Source: Algibacter sp. L3A6 (GTDB taxonomy: Bacteria > Bacteroidota > Bacteroidia > Flavobacteriales > Flavobacteriaceae). Taken from it: 64,000 nt of DNA. The notes under the pieces were generated by a model. That model was given only the letters and a program-made list of their open reading frames with translations. It did no database searches and was not told the DNA's origin. The translations under genes and the position numbers were made by a program. The stretch spans positions 3,966,501-4,030,500 of the forward strand of contig NZ_CP047030.1 of assembly GCF_009796825.1 (NCBI RefSeq). Reading direction: 5' to 3'. Shown in pieces: positions 36,915 through 46,026 of the stretch. Every line of letters begins with the position of its first letter. The stretch's first letter is position 1.

Positions 36915-38126
36915 TTATGAATTATTCTTATTAGTTTCCATTCTCTTCAACCTTAACAAAGCCTCCATAAAATAATAATCCGCATAAATAATAGGCACAT
37001 CGATTTCTGAATTTTTAGGGTGATGTCCCGTTGAATGCAGTAACAATGCTTGATTGTTATTTTTACTTAGATATGCATCGGAAGAAAGAATATCTATAAA
37101 ACGCTTAGCTGCATTAAAGTAAGTTTCTTTTAATTTCGCATCTTTAACTAAGCCTGAAAGATCCAATAAACCACAAGCTGCAACGGCAGCCGCAGAAGCA
37201 TCTTTAGGTGCATTTGGAATTTTAGGATCGTCGAAATCCCAAAACGGCATACCATCTTCAGGTAAGCGCTCTAAAAACTTATCAGCAAGGCCAATGGCTG
37301 TCTTTAAGAAATCTTCTCTACCTGTTTCTCTATATGTGAAAGCAAACCCATAAATACCCCAAGTTTGCCCTCTTGCCCACATAGAATCATCGGCGTAACC
37401 TTGATGTGCTACACCACGAATAAATGCGCCTGTTTTATCATCAAAAGCCCCTAAATGATAGGTTGAATAATCTGGACGCACCAAATGCTTCATACTCACC
37501 TCTGCATGGCTCTCTGCAATATCATAGAGCCTTTTTGAACCTCCATTTTTAGCCGCCCAAAATAGCAACTCTAAATTAATCATATTATCAATAATGGTAT
37601 TGTGTGGGTATTGTGGTTTCATTGGCCAAGAGTGAATAGAACCTACAAGCGGGTTGTACAATGTTGCTAAAGTATCAGCTGCTGCCAATAGTACTTTTTT
37701 ATATTCAGGATTCCCTGTAAGCCTATAACCATTACCATAGCTATTGTAAATTTGAAAACCAATGTCATGATCTAAGGCCTTACTATAGGCAATAGTTTTT
37801 AATGGTGCCGTGAAGTTTTCGGCTGCCTGCTTTAAATCTTGATCTCCGGAAAACTCATAAGCATACCACAGGACACCTGGCCAAAAGCCACTGCACCAAT
37901 CTTTAACGCCTACTTGCTCCCATTTAGAATGGTTTTTAGAAATAGTACGAGGAAAACTATCGAATGTTTTTAGATCTTTTAAAGCCGCTTTAACCTTTAT
38001 GGTATTAGAACTTAATATCTCATCAATATGTTTAACATCTTTTTCTTTTTTTACTGAAGAACAACTTACGATTAGCATTGTAAAGCCTAAAATGAAAACG
38101 TTCACTTTAAAAAATTTCATATACAT
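36915..38126 (-). CDS. GH88 unsaturated uronyl hydrolase
   Basis: A 403-residue lipoprotein (lipobox MLIVSC). The (alpha/alpha)6 barrel shows the GH88 active-site elements: WCSGFWPG, LDHDIGFQ with Asp121 and IIDNMINLELL with Asp180, matching the Asp pair (88 and 149 in the Bacillus enzyme) that hydrates the C4-C5 double bond, plus HQGYADDSMWARGQTWGIYG. It removes 4,5-unsaturated uronic acid from oligosaccharides released by lyases. It is first in the seven-gene operon ending at the GH95-like gene, and should be periplasmic. Function well supported; linkage and sugar partner are not. Confidence 0.92.
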   Translation of the reverse strand: MYMKFFKVNVFILGFTMLIVSCSSVKKEKDVKHIDEILSSNTIKVKAALKDLKTFDSFPRTISKNHSKWEQVGVKDWCSGFWPGVLWYAYEFSGDQDLKQAAENFTAPLKTIAYSKALDHDIGFQIYNSYGNGYRLTGNPEYKKVLLAAADTLATLYNPLVGSIHSWPMKPQYPHNTIIDNMINLELLFWAAKNGGSKRLYDIAESHAEVSMKHLVRPDYSTYHLGAFDDKTGAFIRGVAHQGYADDSMWARGQTWGIYGFAFTYRETGREDFLKTAIGLADKFLERLPEDGMPFWDFDDPKIPNAPKDASAAAVAACGLLDLSGLVKDAKLKETYFNAAKRFIDILSSDAYLSKNNNQALLLHSTGHHPKNSEIDVPIIYADYYFMEALLRLKRMETNKNNS

Positions 38127-38409
38127 TAATTTAAAATTCTTGTTTAAGTCTTCCTTTTAAGAATGTATTTTTTGAATACCCTTTCCGGAAGAAACACAAA
38201 GCATATTGCATGCGTGCTTTACAATAGTAAAGAGATTTAATATTGAAGAATATAAATTATTGCTCTAATGATAGTAATTATTACCCAAATAGCCGAAATC
38301 TAACAATTACAAGGCCTTAGAGTACATGTAATGGCTAATTAACACAGTAAAAAACACATAAACAAGCTATAAACATGACTAATTATGCAACTTTTTAAAT
38401 AACAAAATG
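38127..38409. other. 283-base gap between GH88 and the HTCS gene
   Basis: Must hold the promoter of the GH88-to-GH95 operon and the end of the HTCS transcript. I see no open frame, no strong terminator and no copy of the GntR operator in it. Confidence 0.4.
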
Positions 38410-41400
38410 TTATTTATTTTCGTGGTTATCAATATATTCTTTAGGTGTTACTTTAAATTCTTCTTTGAAACTTTTACCGAAATAGGTTGAAGAATTAAAG
38501 CCAGCTTTATATGCAATTTCCTTAACTGTAAAGTTTCCTTGGATTAATAATTCCGCAGCATATTTTAAACGGATTACCCTAATAAAACCACTTGGGTTTT
38601 GCCCCGTTATAGATTGAATTTTTCTAAAAAACTGAGACTTACCAAGACCTATTTCTTTTAAAATATCAGCAATTTTAAAATCGGGATTACTTATATTTTC
38701 TAATACAATTTTTGTGGCCTTCTCGATAAAAGCTTCATCTAGAGAATTTGTTGTCAGTTCTTTTGAAGGCAGTATGGCTCCAAGTTTAGAGAACTTTTGT
38801 TTCAACCTTTCTTTAGTATCTAAAAGGTTTTTTATTCTTGCTTTTAGCACTGTAATTCTAAAAGGTTTTGATACATATGCATCTGCGCCTTGATTAAAAC
38901 CAGATATTAAATCTTCTTCCCGGCTTCTAGCCGTTAGTAAAATTATAGGAATATGGCATGTTTCAAATTCCGATTTTAAGGTTTTACACATTTCAAAACC
39001 ATCCATTTTTGGCATCATTACATCACTAATAATAATGTCTGGATAATGCTTCAAAACCATTTCTAAACCTTTTTTTCCGTTAACGGCTTCTTTCACAATG
39101 TAATGATCGCTTAAATCATCTTTTAAATGCGCTCTCAGCTCACTATTATCTTCTACAATTAATATGGTTTGCTTTTTAGAATTCGTGGTTTCCGGTTGTG
39201 ATTTTTCGATTGGTAATGTTATATCAGAAGTCAGCATATCGTACTCTACAGCTTTCATTGAGTTTATTAAAAACTCATTCTTTACATTTTCAACCACTTC
39301 TTCTCTACCCTTTATATCTAAAGGAATAGCAACTATAAATTTAGAGCCTTTTTTAAGTTTACTTTTTACTGTAATAGTACCCTCATGCATTTCAACTAAT
39401 GCTTTAGTAAAGTTTAATCCAATACCAGTACCCGATTTAGTAGCATCTAAACTAGAAAAGCGTGAAAACACCTGCTCTTGCTGCTCTTTATCCATACCAA
39501 CACCGCTATCTTTAATAACAATTTCTACAAAATCGCCGCGTTGTTTCTGCTTTTTAAACACACCTGAAACACGGTTTTCCTGAGTTAAACTTGCTATATT
39601 AACGCTTATACTCCCTCCACGATCGGTAAATTTAATGGCATTAGATATTAAATTTGTAATTATTTTTTCGAGTTTATCGAAATCAAAAAGAGATATTATT
39701 TCTTCGGAAGAAGATACAAACTGATAGTCTATCTGTTTTTTTTCAGCTAAACCCTTAAATAAATCAAAGATAGATTCACTAAACTTTACGATATCGCCTT
39801 TTTCTAATTGTAAAGGCGCCATTCCGGCATCCATTTTTCGGTAATCTAAAAGCTGATTTACCAAGTGTAAAAGGCGTCTAGCACTACGCTGTGCAGATAA
39901 AGCAGAAGATTTTACAACGGTAGACTCATTTAAATTAACCAATATCTTTTCTAGCGGATTTAAAATTAAGGTAAGCGGTGTTCTAAACTCATGAGATACA
40001 TTGATAAAGAACTGAAGCTTCATAACATCGAGGTTACGCTCCTGCGACTCTTGAATACGTCTACTATACAGTCTCATAAAAAACCAAACAAGACCAGTAA
40101 TTAAAACTAAATAAATGAGATAAGCCCACCATGTTTTCCATAATGGTGGTAAAATGTCTATGCGTATTAATGCTGATTCACTTTTTTCCCATGCGCGATC
40201 TACAGAAGCCAAAACTTCAAACGTGTAACTACCTGGTAATAAATTAGCCTGATTAACTACTCGTGAACTCTCGATAGTTACAAAATTATCATCTATACCA
40301 TGCATTTTGTAGGCATACCTAACATGATCTGGATTATTATAAAAAAGCGCTTCAAATTCAAACGTAATATAATTCTCGTCATGCTTTAGCTCTATATATT
40401 TTGTTTGAGAAATATCTTTATTTAAAAGCACTCTACCATTTACAGAATCGCCATAATTTATCTTTTTATTATTTAAACGAAACCCTGTTATTTTTGGTTT
40501 TAAAACTTCCGCAGATTTTAAATTGATAGTTTTAGGGTTAAAAATATTAAAACCATTAATACCTCCCGCTATTATTCTACCATCCTTAGTTTTCTCAATA
40601 GATTTACTTTGAAACTCCGCACCTTGTATTCCATCGTGCGTATTGAAATTTTTAATTTGATCTGTTTTTGTATTAATAAATGAGAGACCATTTTTTGTAG
40701 TTGCCCAAACATTCCCATCATTATCCTCCGCCAAACCAACAACAAAATTATTAGGCAGTCCGTTAGCTGATGCATACGCTTTTACAACTTTTAAATTGCT
40801 ATCTAATTTAAACACACCATTATCGGTACCTAACCAAATGTTGTGCAGAACATCTTCGGTGATATAATTTATTTTCTGCCCTGCAACACCTTTTTCTTTT
40901 ACCTCGGAAACGTCTAGCCTTTTTGGAATAAACTCATTGAGAGCATTTAAATCTAGAACATTCAAGCCTAAATTAGTTCCGATAAGTAATCTATTTTTAG
41001 AATCAATAAATAGCGTAAAAATGTTATTACTCGCTAAGTTTTTTTTATAACTATGAAATGTTTTATTTTTCGGGTTATAAATATTTAAACCCTCACTTTT
41101 TAAACCTAACCAAATTCGGTTCTTAGAATCCTCAACACCAGTCCATATAGAGTTCTGACCGATGGTTAAGCTATCTTTTTCATCATGATAAAACCTTTCA
41201 AATTGATCGGTTTCAGGATTAAACTTGTTTAAACCACCATCGAAAGTACAGATCCAAATATCACTATTAGAATCTTCAAAAGTGTATAATATTTTATTTG
41301 AACTTAATGAATTTTCATCTTTAGGATTTTGTGAAAAATTTTTAAAAGTATTAGTTTCTGGATTGTATAAATCTAAACCTCCATTGTAAGTACCTAACCA

Positions 41401-42558
41401 AATTCGTTCTTTAGAATCCTGCAAAACCGATTGCACAATTTTTTCACTTAGCCCTTTTGGATTATTAGGTTGATAATAGTGATGCCCAAAAGAGTTTTTA
41501 GACGGATCTAACTTACTCACACCTTTATCATAGCTACCAAGCCAGAAAACGCCATCATGATCTTGAAATATTTTTGAAGGTTGATTGTTCGGTAATGAAA
41601 ACGGATCGAACGGGTTGTTAACTATACTTTGCTCTAATTTTTCTTCATGCTTATTGTATAACAACAAACCATATCCATCTGTAGAAATCCAAATAATACC
41701 ATTTTCATCTTGATAAAAATCTTGTATTGGTGCTTTATTTTCAACAATGGAAATGTGATTAAAACTATTACTTCTAGGATTCCAAAGTATTAAATTAGAA
41801 ACATCATTACCAATCCAAAAATCGCCATCTATATCTATAAAAACTCGTTTAGAGATGTGGTTTAGCTCATAAAAGCGTTTGTTTTCTATTAAAACCCTTT
41901 CAAAATTATTTTTAGCCTTATTATATTTATTTAAATAAGCCCCATTTGTACTCAGCCAAATGTTATTATTCTTATCTTTTAAAACCACGTTAACGTAGTT
42001 ATTATCTATAGAATTTTTGTTGTCTTCATTATGTTGAAACGTATTAACTTTTAAGTTAGATGCGTTAACATCATTATCTTTTAAGTCAATTTTTACTGCG
42101 CCTCTATTGGTCGCCACCCATATGGTATTTTCAACCTCATCAAACAATAATTTATTTATAACCTCATTGGTGTTTGATGTTATAGATTCACTTTCAAAAA
42201 TATTAACACGAGAAAATTGCTGAGTGTTTTTGTTTAAGATATTGAGTCCGTTATTGGTACCAATCCATAAATTACCACTTTTATCTTCTGTAATGGTATT
42301 AATCCTGATGTTGCTAATGGAAGTAGAATCGTTTAGATTTGGTCTAAAAACCTCAAAACCATATCCGTTATATTTGTTTAAGCCATCAATAGTACCAAAC
42401 CACAGGTAACCATCTCGATCCTGAAATATTTCGGAACATGTACTACTAGAGAGTCCATCTATCTTATCTAAATTCTCAAATTTTAAATTATTGAATTGAG
42501 CTAGAGCTGAAAATGAAATAAAAAGAGAAACAAATACAAAATACAATCTCAAATTCAT
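38410..42558 (-). CDS. Hybrid two-component regulator (HTCS)
   Basis: A 1382-residue one-protein sensor-regulator. Signal peptide (1-20), then ~14 Reg_prop repeats forming a two-propeller periplasmic sensor (DxxGxLWxGTxxGLxxYN pattern repeatedly), a Y_Y_Y domain (~740-805), one membrane segment (~812-832), HisKA with His856 in VSHEFRTPL, HATPase_c (NLISNAIKF, GTGIGLNF), a receiver with Asp1179 (IIISDVMMPK), and a C-terminal AraC helix-turn-helix. It should sense an oligosaccharide of the region D substrate and activate the adjoining genes. Start and length match the family. Confidence 0.95.
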   Translation of the reverse strand: MNLRLYFVFVSLFISFSALAQFNNLKFENLDKIDGLSSSTCSEIFQDRDGYLWFGTIDGLNKYNGYGFEVFRPNLNDSTSISNIRINTITEDKSGNLWIGTNNGLNILNKNTQQFSRVNIFESESITSNTNEVINKLLFDEVENTIWVATNRGAVKIDLKDNDVNASNLKVNTFQHNEDNKNSIDNNYVNVVLKDKNNNIWLSTNGAYLNKYNKAKNNFERVLIENKRFYELNHISKRVFIDIDGDFWIGNDVSNLILWNPRSNSFNHISIVENKAPIQDFYQDENGIIWISTDGYGLLLYNKHEEKLEQSIVNNPFDPFSLPNNQPSKIFQDHDGVFWLGSYDKGVSKLDPSKNSFGHHYYQPNNPKGLSEKIVQSVLQDSKERIWLGTYNGGLDLYNPETNTFKNFSQNPKDENSLSSNKILYTFEDSNSDIWICTFDGGLNKFNPETDQFERFYHDEKDSLTIGQNSIWTGVEDSKNRIWLGLKSEGLNIYNPKNKTFHSYKKNLASNNIFTLFIDSKNRLLIGTNLGLNVLDLNALNEFIPKRLDVSEVKEKGVAGQKINYITEDVLHNIWLGTDNGVFKLDSNLKVVKAYASANGLPNNFVVGLAEDNDGNVWATTKNGLSFINTKTDQIKNFNTHDGIQGAEFQSKSIEKTKDGRIIAGGINGFNIFNPKTINLKSAEVLKPKITGFRLNNKKINYGDSVNGRVLLNKDISQTKYIELKHDENYITFEFEALFYNNPDHVRYAYKMHGIDDNFVTIESSRVVNQANLLPGSYTFEVLASVDRAWEKSESALIRIDILPPLWKTWWAYLIYLVLITGLVWFFMRLYSRRIQESQERNLDVMKLQFFINVSHEFRTPLTLILNPLEKILVNLNESTVVKSSALSAQRSARRLLHLVNQLLDYRKMDAGMAPLQLEKGDIVKFSESIFDLFKGLAEKKQIDYQFVSSSEEIISLFDFDKLEKIITNLISNAIKFTDRGGSISVNIASLTQENRVSGVFKKQKQRGDFVEIVIKDSGVGMDKEQQEQVFSRFSSLDATKSGTGIGLNFTKALVEMHEGTITVKSKLKKGSKFIVAIPLDIKGREEVVENVKNEFLINSMKAVEYDMLTSDITLPIEKSQPETTNSKKQTILIVEDNSELRAHLKDDLSDHYIVKEAVNGKKGLEMVLKHYPDIIISDVMMPKMDGFEMCKTLKSEFETCHIPIILLTARSREEDLISGFNQGADAYVSKPFRITVLKARIKNLLDTKERLKQKFSKLGAILPSKELTTNSLDEAFIEKATKIVLENISNPDFKIADILKEIGLGKSQFFRKIQSITGQNPSGFIRVIRLKYAAELLIQGNFTVKEIAYKAGFNSSTYFGKSFKEEFKVTPKEYIDNHENK

Positions 42559-42650
42559 TTATTTTATTTGGTTTGATGGTTTTAGGTTATTAGCTTTTGA
42601 TACAAACTTAAATAAATTAACCGGTTTTTTTAAAGATGATATTCTAAACT

Positions 42651-42684
42651 GACTACTAAATCTTATTTGGAGGATTTAGTAGCC
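42651..42684 (-). terminator. Hairpin after the secreted lyase gene
   Basis: GACTACTAAATC and GATTTAGTAGCC form a 12 bp stem (one G-T). It lies 20 bases past the lyase stop and 93 bases before the HTCS start. The T-tail is poor, so termination may be partial. Confidence 0.55.
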
Positions 42685-42703
42685 AATGTAAAATGTGATC
42701 TAT

Positions 42704-45337
42704 TTAGTTTTTAACTATCCTCTCAGTTATAAGAACTCCATTGTTTTTAAGAGAAACAAAATAAACACCTTGATTTAAATAACTAACATCGAGTGATTTA
42801 TTATTATTCTCAACTTTAGTTTGAAGTAATAACTTGCCTAGCATATCATGAATTTCTAAAACACTGCCTTCGCTATTTGTTACAGTAAACACATCAATCA
42901 CCGGATTTGGATACATAGACATTAAAGCATTATTCTCCTCTTCTACAGATAGAGAAATATCATTATAAAGTCTAAACCAATTAAAGTTTGCTAAAGTTGT
43001 GTTGGCCTGACCATTAAAAACCAAAAACACCTCATGAGAACCTGATACATTTGCTAAAGCAGCCGAACTTGCTTTCCAGTTTTGCGAACCTCCCGTGGTT
43101 TCGCTAACATCTATAGAGCCAATTAAAGTACCGTTATCACTATCTAATCTAATTTCTACAAACGTATCTTTAGTTGAAGATTTCCCAATTGCAACCTCAG
43201 CTGCATTAATACTATTTTCATTAAAATTGAAAACTCCATAATTTAAAAAGTCGCCTTTTTGGATACCTCCAATGTAAGAACCTCCTTCTGATGCTGCTTT
43301 AATCTCAACGCCTTGACTATCACAATAATCTTCTGCATTTATTTGAGAATTTGCAATTATAGTACCACATGCATCAATATCATCCTGATTACTAATTAAG
43401 TTTACTGTAAAGTTATTTAATTCAAAAGCATTATCTACGCCATTAAAATAAATTTTTAGAGCTTGTACACCTTTTGTTAGGGTTACATTACTCGCTACTG
43501 TAAAATCCTTCCAATCACTTAATCCTGTAGAATGAGATCCACCAAAAGGAACAACAACATCGGTTGTTACATCTGTTCCTCCGATATTAAATTTTATAGT
43601 ACCATTGGCATTAATTGATGCATATCGTATTAAAATATCATAAGTGCCATTATTCGGAATGTTTACCGTGTACGTAAGCCATTCGCCTGATGCAATATCT
43701 GTTACATTATATCCACCTTCCGTGCATTCTTTTAGATCTACATTTTCATCAGTACGATACTCATTTCTAGAATTCCCTATTGAAGTATCGTGGTATATAC
43801 GATTTTCACCACTTACTGTTGAATAATCAAAATTCTCCGCTTCTATAGTCATAGGCAAACCATTCATATTATAAACAGGTAAATTATTTCCATCGAAACC
43901 AGAAATGGGATCTCCAAAACATTCACTTGGCCTACGGAAGGTTAATCCGCCATAACCAAGATATGCCCCATTTGATGGTGCAGTTTCGTATGTTCCATTT
44001 ATATCAATAGATTTTTCTCTAGCTCTTAACGTCCATTTTACATCATCTTCAGTTTTTAGACCTCGACCAACATAATGTGCTGTTGGTAATTCCCAGGCAG
44101 CAACCGTATGGAAGGTACCACGTAATATTCTAGAAGCATCGGTTCCATATATTGGAGACATAGCTAAAGACTTTGTTCGGTTTGTTCTGTCCATACCTTC
44201 TATAAATTCACCAGATTCTACTGTTGGTGTCCATTCTGTTGGTTGATCTGGATATGAAGCTATATAAGAGACGCTGTATTTCATGTTATACTCTAAACCT
44301 AATAGAATACGAGAATCTGAAGCGCCCCATAAATCGGTTCCTTGATTCCAAGCTATTTCACCAACCGAACATAATAAAGATTCTCCCCACATAGTATGCA
44401 CCTGATCTCGTGAGCTTTCTTGCGACTGCCCATTGGCATAAATATAATTAGTTAAAACACCATTAAAACCGTAGTCTGGCGTTGTGTTACCTATGGTATA
44501 ATTATAATCTACTTGATATTCTGTTGTACTTTTTATACTACCTCTTATATGCGGACCAGCCTGATATGGTAAATCATCCGTACGATTTGGTAATCCCATG
44601 GTATACCTAAGTGCTCTATCGTACATAATTTCGTTATCTAAAAACACACCCATTGCCAAACACGCTCGTATAGCACTTAATTCTTGATTTCCTGCACGTA
44701 CATAATCAAACAAATAAGCGCGCCAATACCATGTGCCTTGTGTAGTTAAATCTGCGGGTACAGTTATATTAGAATACCCAGGATACACCAACATATCTTT
44801 AAAAGCTTGAATATCGTTGGCTGCCCAACCAGAATAGGTGCTTTTTATTATCTCTGCGGCTTCTACCATTTGATATATTAAGCAGCTCGTTAACGCTCTA
44901 GTACCTGTATGTTGTAGATAAGTTAAGCCGGTCCATGCGTTAAAAATTTCTACTGCTTTATCGGCATATCGACTATCTCCAGTAATACTCCATTGCAAAG
45001 CATTGTAATAGGCTGCTCTGCTATCACTTTCAAAAGCTGAGAGGTTTGTTTTAGGTGAATCTCGATACAAAACCGTCATCGATGTATTTCCTTGAACAGC
45101 ATAATTATAACTTGCTTTAGAATCGGAAACCATATGTTGGTAAGAACTAAACCAAGGATCTATCTCAGCTTCAACCATATATTTCATACGTTCTAAATCC
45201 GATTGTTTATGTGATAAACCTGGATGCACAAATTGAGCATTTATGCTACCGATATACCCCAAAATGAAGCATAGCAATACAAGTGTTTTTTTTGAAATTG
45301 AAAGGAGTTTGATTACCCTGAAAGTAGTTTTCTTCAT
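42704..45337 (-). CDS. T9SS-secreted alginate-lyase-superfamily enzyme with two CBM6-like domains
   Basis: An 877-residue protein. Signal peptide to about residue 34; alginate_lyase (PF05426-type, PL5/PL38-like) toroid from ~40 to ~430 with ESSRDQVHTMWGESLL near 312 and EIAWNQGTDLWGASDSRILLG; a short linker domain; CBM6/CBM35-like domain ~497-645 (MTIEAENFDY...WLTYTVNIPN); a second ~660-790 (INAEDYCDSQG...); and a C-terminal type IX sorting domain (MYPNPVIDVFTV...). This is the only visibly T9SS-targeted enzyme here, hence likely the extracellular endo-lyase. Substrate could be alginate or glucuronan. Transcribed alone ahead of the HTCS gene. Confidence 0.82.
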   Translation of the reverse strand: MKKTTFRVIKLLSISKKTLVLLCFILGYIGSINAQFVHPGLSHKQSDLERMKYMVEAEIDPWFSSYQHMVSDSKASYNYAVQGNTSMTVLYRDSPKTNLSAFESDSRAAYYNALQWSITGDSRYADKAVEIFNAWTGLTYLQHTGTRALTSCLIYQMVEAAEIIKSTYSGWAANDIQAFKDMLVYPGYSNITVPADLTTQGTWYWRAYLFDYVRAGNQELSAIRACLAMGVFLDNEIMYDRALRYTMGLPNRTDDLPYQAGPHIRGSIKSTTEYQVDYNYTIGNTTPDYGFNGVLTNYIYANGQSQESSRDQVHTMWGESLLCSVGEIAWNQGTDLWGASDSRILLGLEYNMKYSVSYIASYPDQPTEWTPTVESGEFIEGMDRTNRTKSLAMSPIYGTDASRILRGTFHTVAAWELPTAHYVGRGLKTEDDVKWTLRAREKSIDINGTYETAPSNGAYLGYGGLTFRRPSECFGDPISGFDGNNLPVYNMNGLPMTIEAENFDYSTVSGENRIYHDTSIGNSRNEYRTDENVDLKECTEGGYNVTDIASGEWLTYTVNIPNNGTYDILIRYASINANGTIKFNIGGTDVTTDVVVPFGGSHSTGLSDWKDFTVASNVTLTKGVQALKIYFNGVDNAFELNNFTVNLISNQDDIDACGTIIANSQINAEDYCDSQGVEIKAASEGGSYIGGIQKGDFLNYGVFNFNENSINAAEVAIGKSSTKDTFVEIRLDSDNGTLIGSIDVSETTGGSQNWKASSAALANVSGSHEVFLVFNGQANTTLANFNWFRLYNDISLSVEEENNALMSMYPNPVIDVFTVTNSEGSVLEIHDMLGKLLLQTKVENNNKSLDVSYLNQGVYFVSLKNNGVLITERIVKN

Positions 45338-45354
45338 GTCTTAATATTTACAAT

Positions 45355-45367
45355 TTTAGTTTAGTTT
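45355..45367 (-). repeat. TTTAGTTTAGTTT leader repeat upstream of the secreted lyase
   Basis: The 13-mer lies 17 bases before the ATG. It is identical to copies before the PL7A, NRAMP-like and MFS genes. Confidence 0.55.
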
Positions 45368-45393
45368 CTGTTGTTTACTTCGCTAAAAAAGAA

Positions 45394-45416
45394 GCCTATT
45401 ATTTTGAAAAATAGGC
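45394..45416 (-). promoter_or_regulatory. Hairpin in the leader of the secreted lyase gene
   Basis: GCCTATT and AATAGGC form a 7 bp stem with a 9 base loop, 57 bases upstream of the ATG. It may be a leader structure if transcription starts above it. Confidence 0.4.
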
Positions 45417-45439
45417 ACTAATTTAATTTAGTAAATTCA

Positions 45440-45483
45440 TCTAAATTTTAAAGATGAGTGGTGTTGTAAATCTAAAATTTAGA
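45440..45483. promoter_or_regulatory. Two near-copy inverted repeats, candidate HTCS site
   Basis: TCTAAATTTTAAAGA (45440-45454) and TCTAAAATTTAGA (45471-45483) are similar palindromes spaced 31 bases apart, about three helical turns, upstream of the secreted lyase. Assignment to HTCS is inference. Confidence 0.3.
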
Positions 45484-45554
45484 CCATAATAATAAACGAT
45501 ATTATAACCCCTTGATTAAAAACTATTACCCATTTACTAGATATTACGGCATAG

Positions 45555-45585
45555 AAAAGCCCTAAACATAAGTTCAGGGCTTTTT
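45555..45585 (-). terminator. Rho-independent terminator after small membrane-protein gene
   Basis: AAAAGCCCT and AGGGCTTTT with a 12 base loop, 32 bases past the stop of the 50-residue gene. Confidence 0.65.
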
Positions 45586-45615
45586 AAATTTATTTAAATG
45601 TATATACCTTCCGTA

Positions 45616-45768
45616 TTAAACTACAAAAAGTACTATACCTATAATAGCTAATACCGTTCCTACAAAATAGAAACCATATCTGGTTAATTTATCTTTCTGA
45701 AAAATATAATTTCCTTTATCTTCATTTTTCTCTTTTACAAATTTAAAATCTTCTTCTCCTTGTTTCAT
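45616..45768 (-). CDS. Small single-span membrane protein (50 residues)
   Basis: An open frame from ATG at 45768 gives 50 residues: a charged N-terminal half (EEDFKFVKEKNEDKG) and one hydrophobic helix (FYFVGTVLAIIGIVLFVV) at the C-terminus. It has its own terminator. No known family is recognised. Codon use looks like neighbouring genes. It stands between the polysaccharide locus and the stress cluster; function unknown. Confidence 0.6.
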   Translation of the reverse strand: MKQGEEDFKFVKEKNEDKGNYIFQKDKLTRYGFYFVGTVLAIIGIVLFVV

Positions 45769-46026
45769 ATCTTTTATATTTTATGTTGAATTAATATCTA
45801 GACATGTATTACTTCTTCATACTAAAACATGTCTCTTTCAATAGTTCTTCAAATGTATTTATTAAGGACTTAATGGATTAACGGGATACTGTAAATTTTT
45901 AACGCAATACATTAATTGCACAATTTAAGCCTACTTTATTCTTTGAAAAACGTAATAGCGTTAAGAATAAATGTTTTTGAATTAATACAGAACATGAAAT
46001 AGTAGCACCTTTGAAAAAAACAAATT
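45769..46026. other. 258-base divergent gap
   Basis: Holds divergent promoters of the small protein and the NmrA-like gene. It contains ATGGATTAACGGG at 45873-45885, similar to stretches upstream of several stress genes. No further gene seen. Confidence 0.4.
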
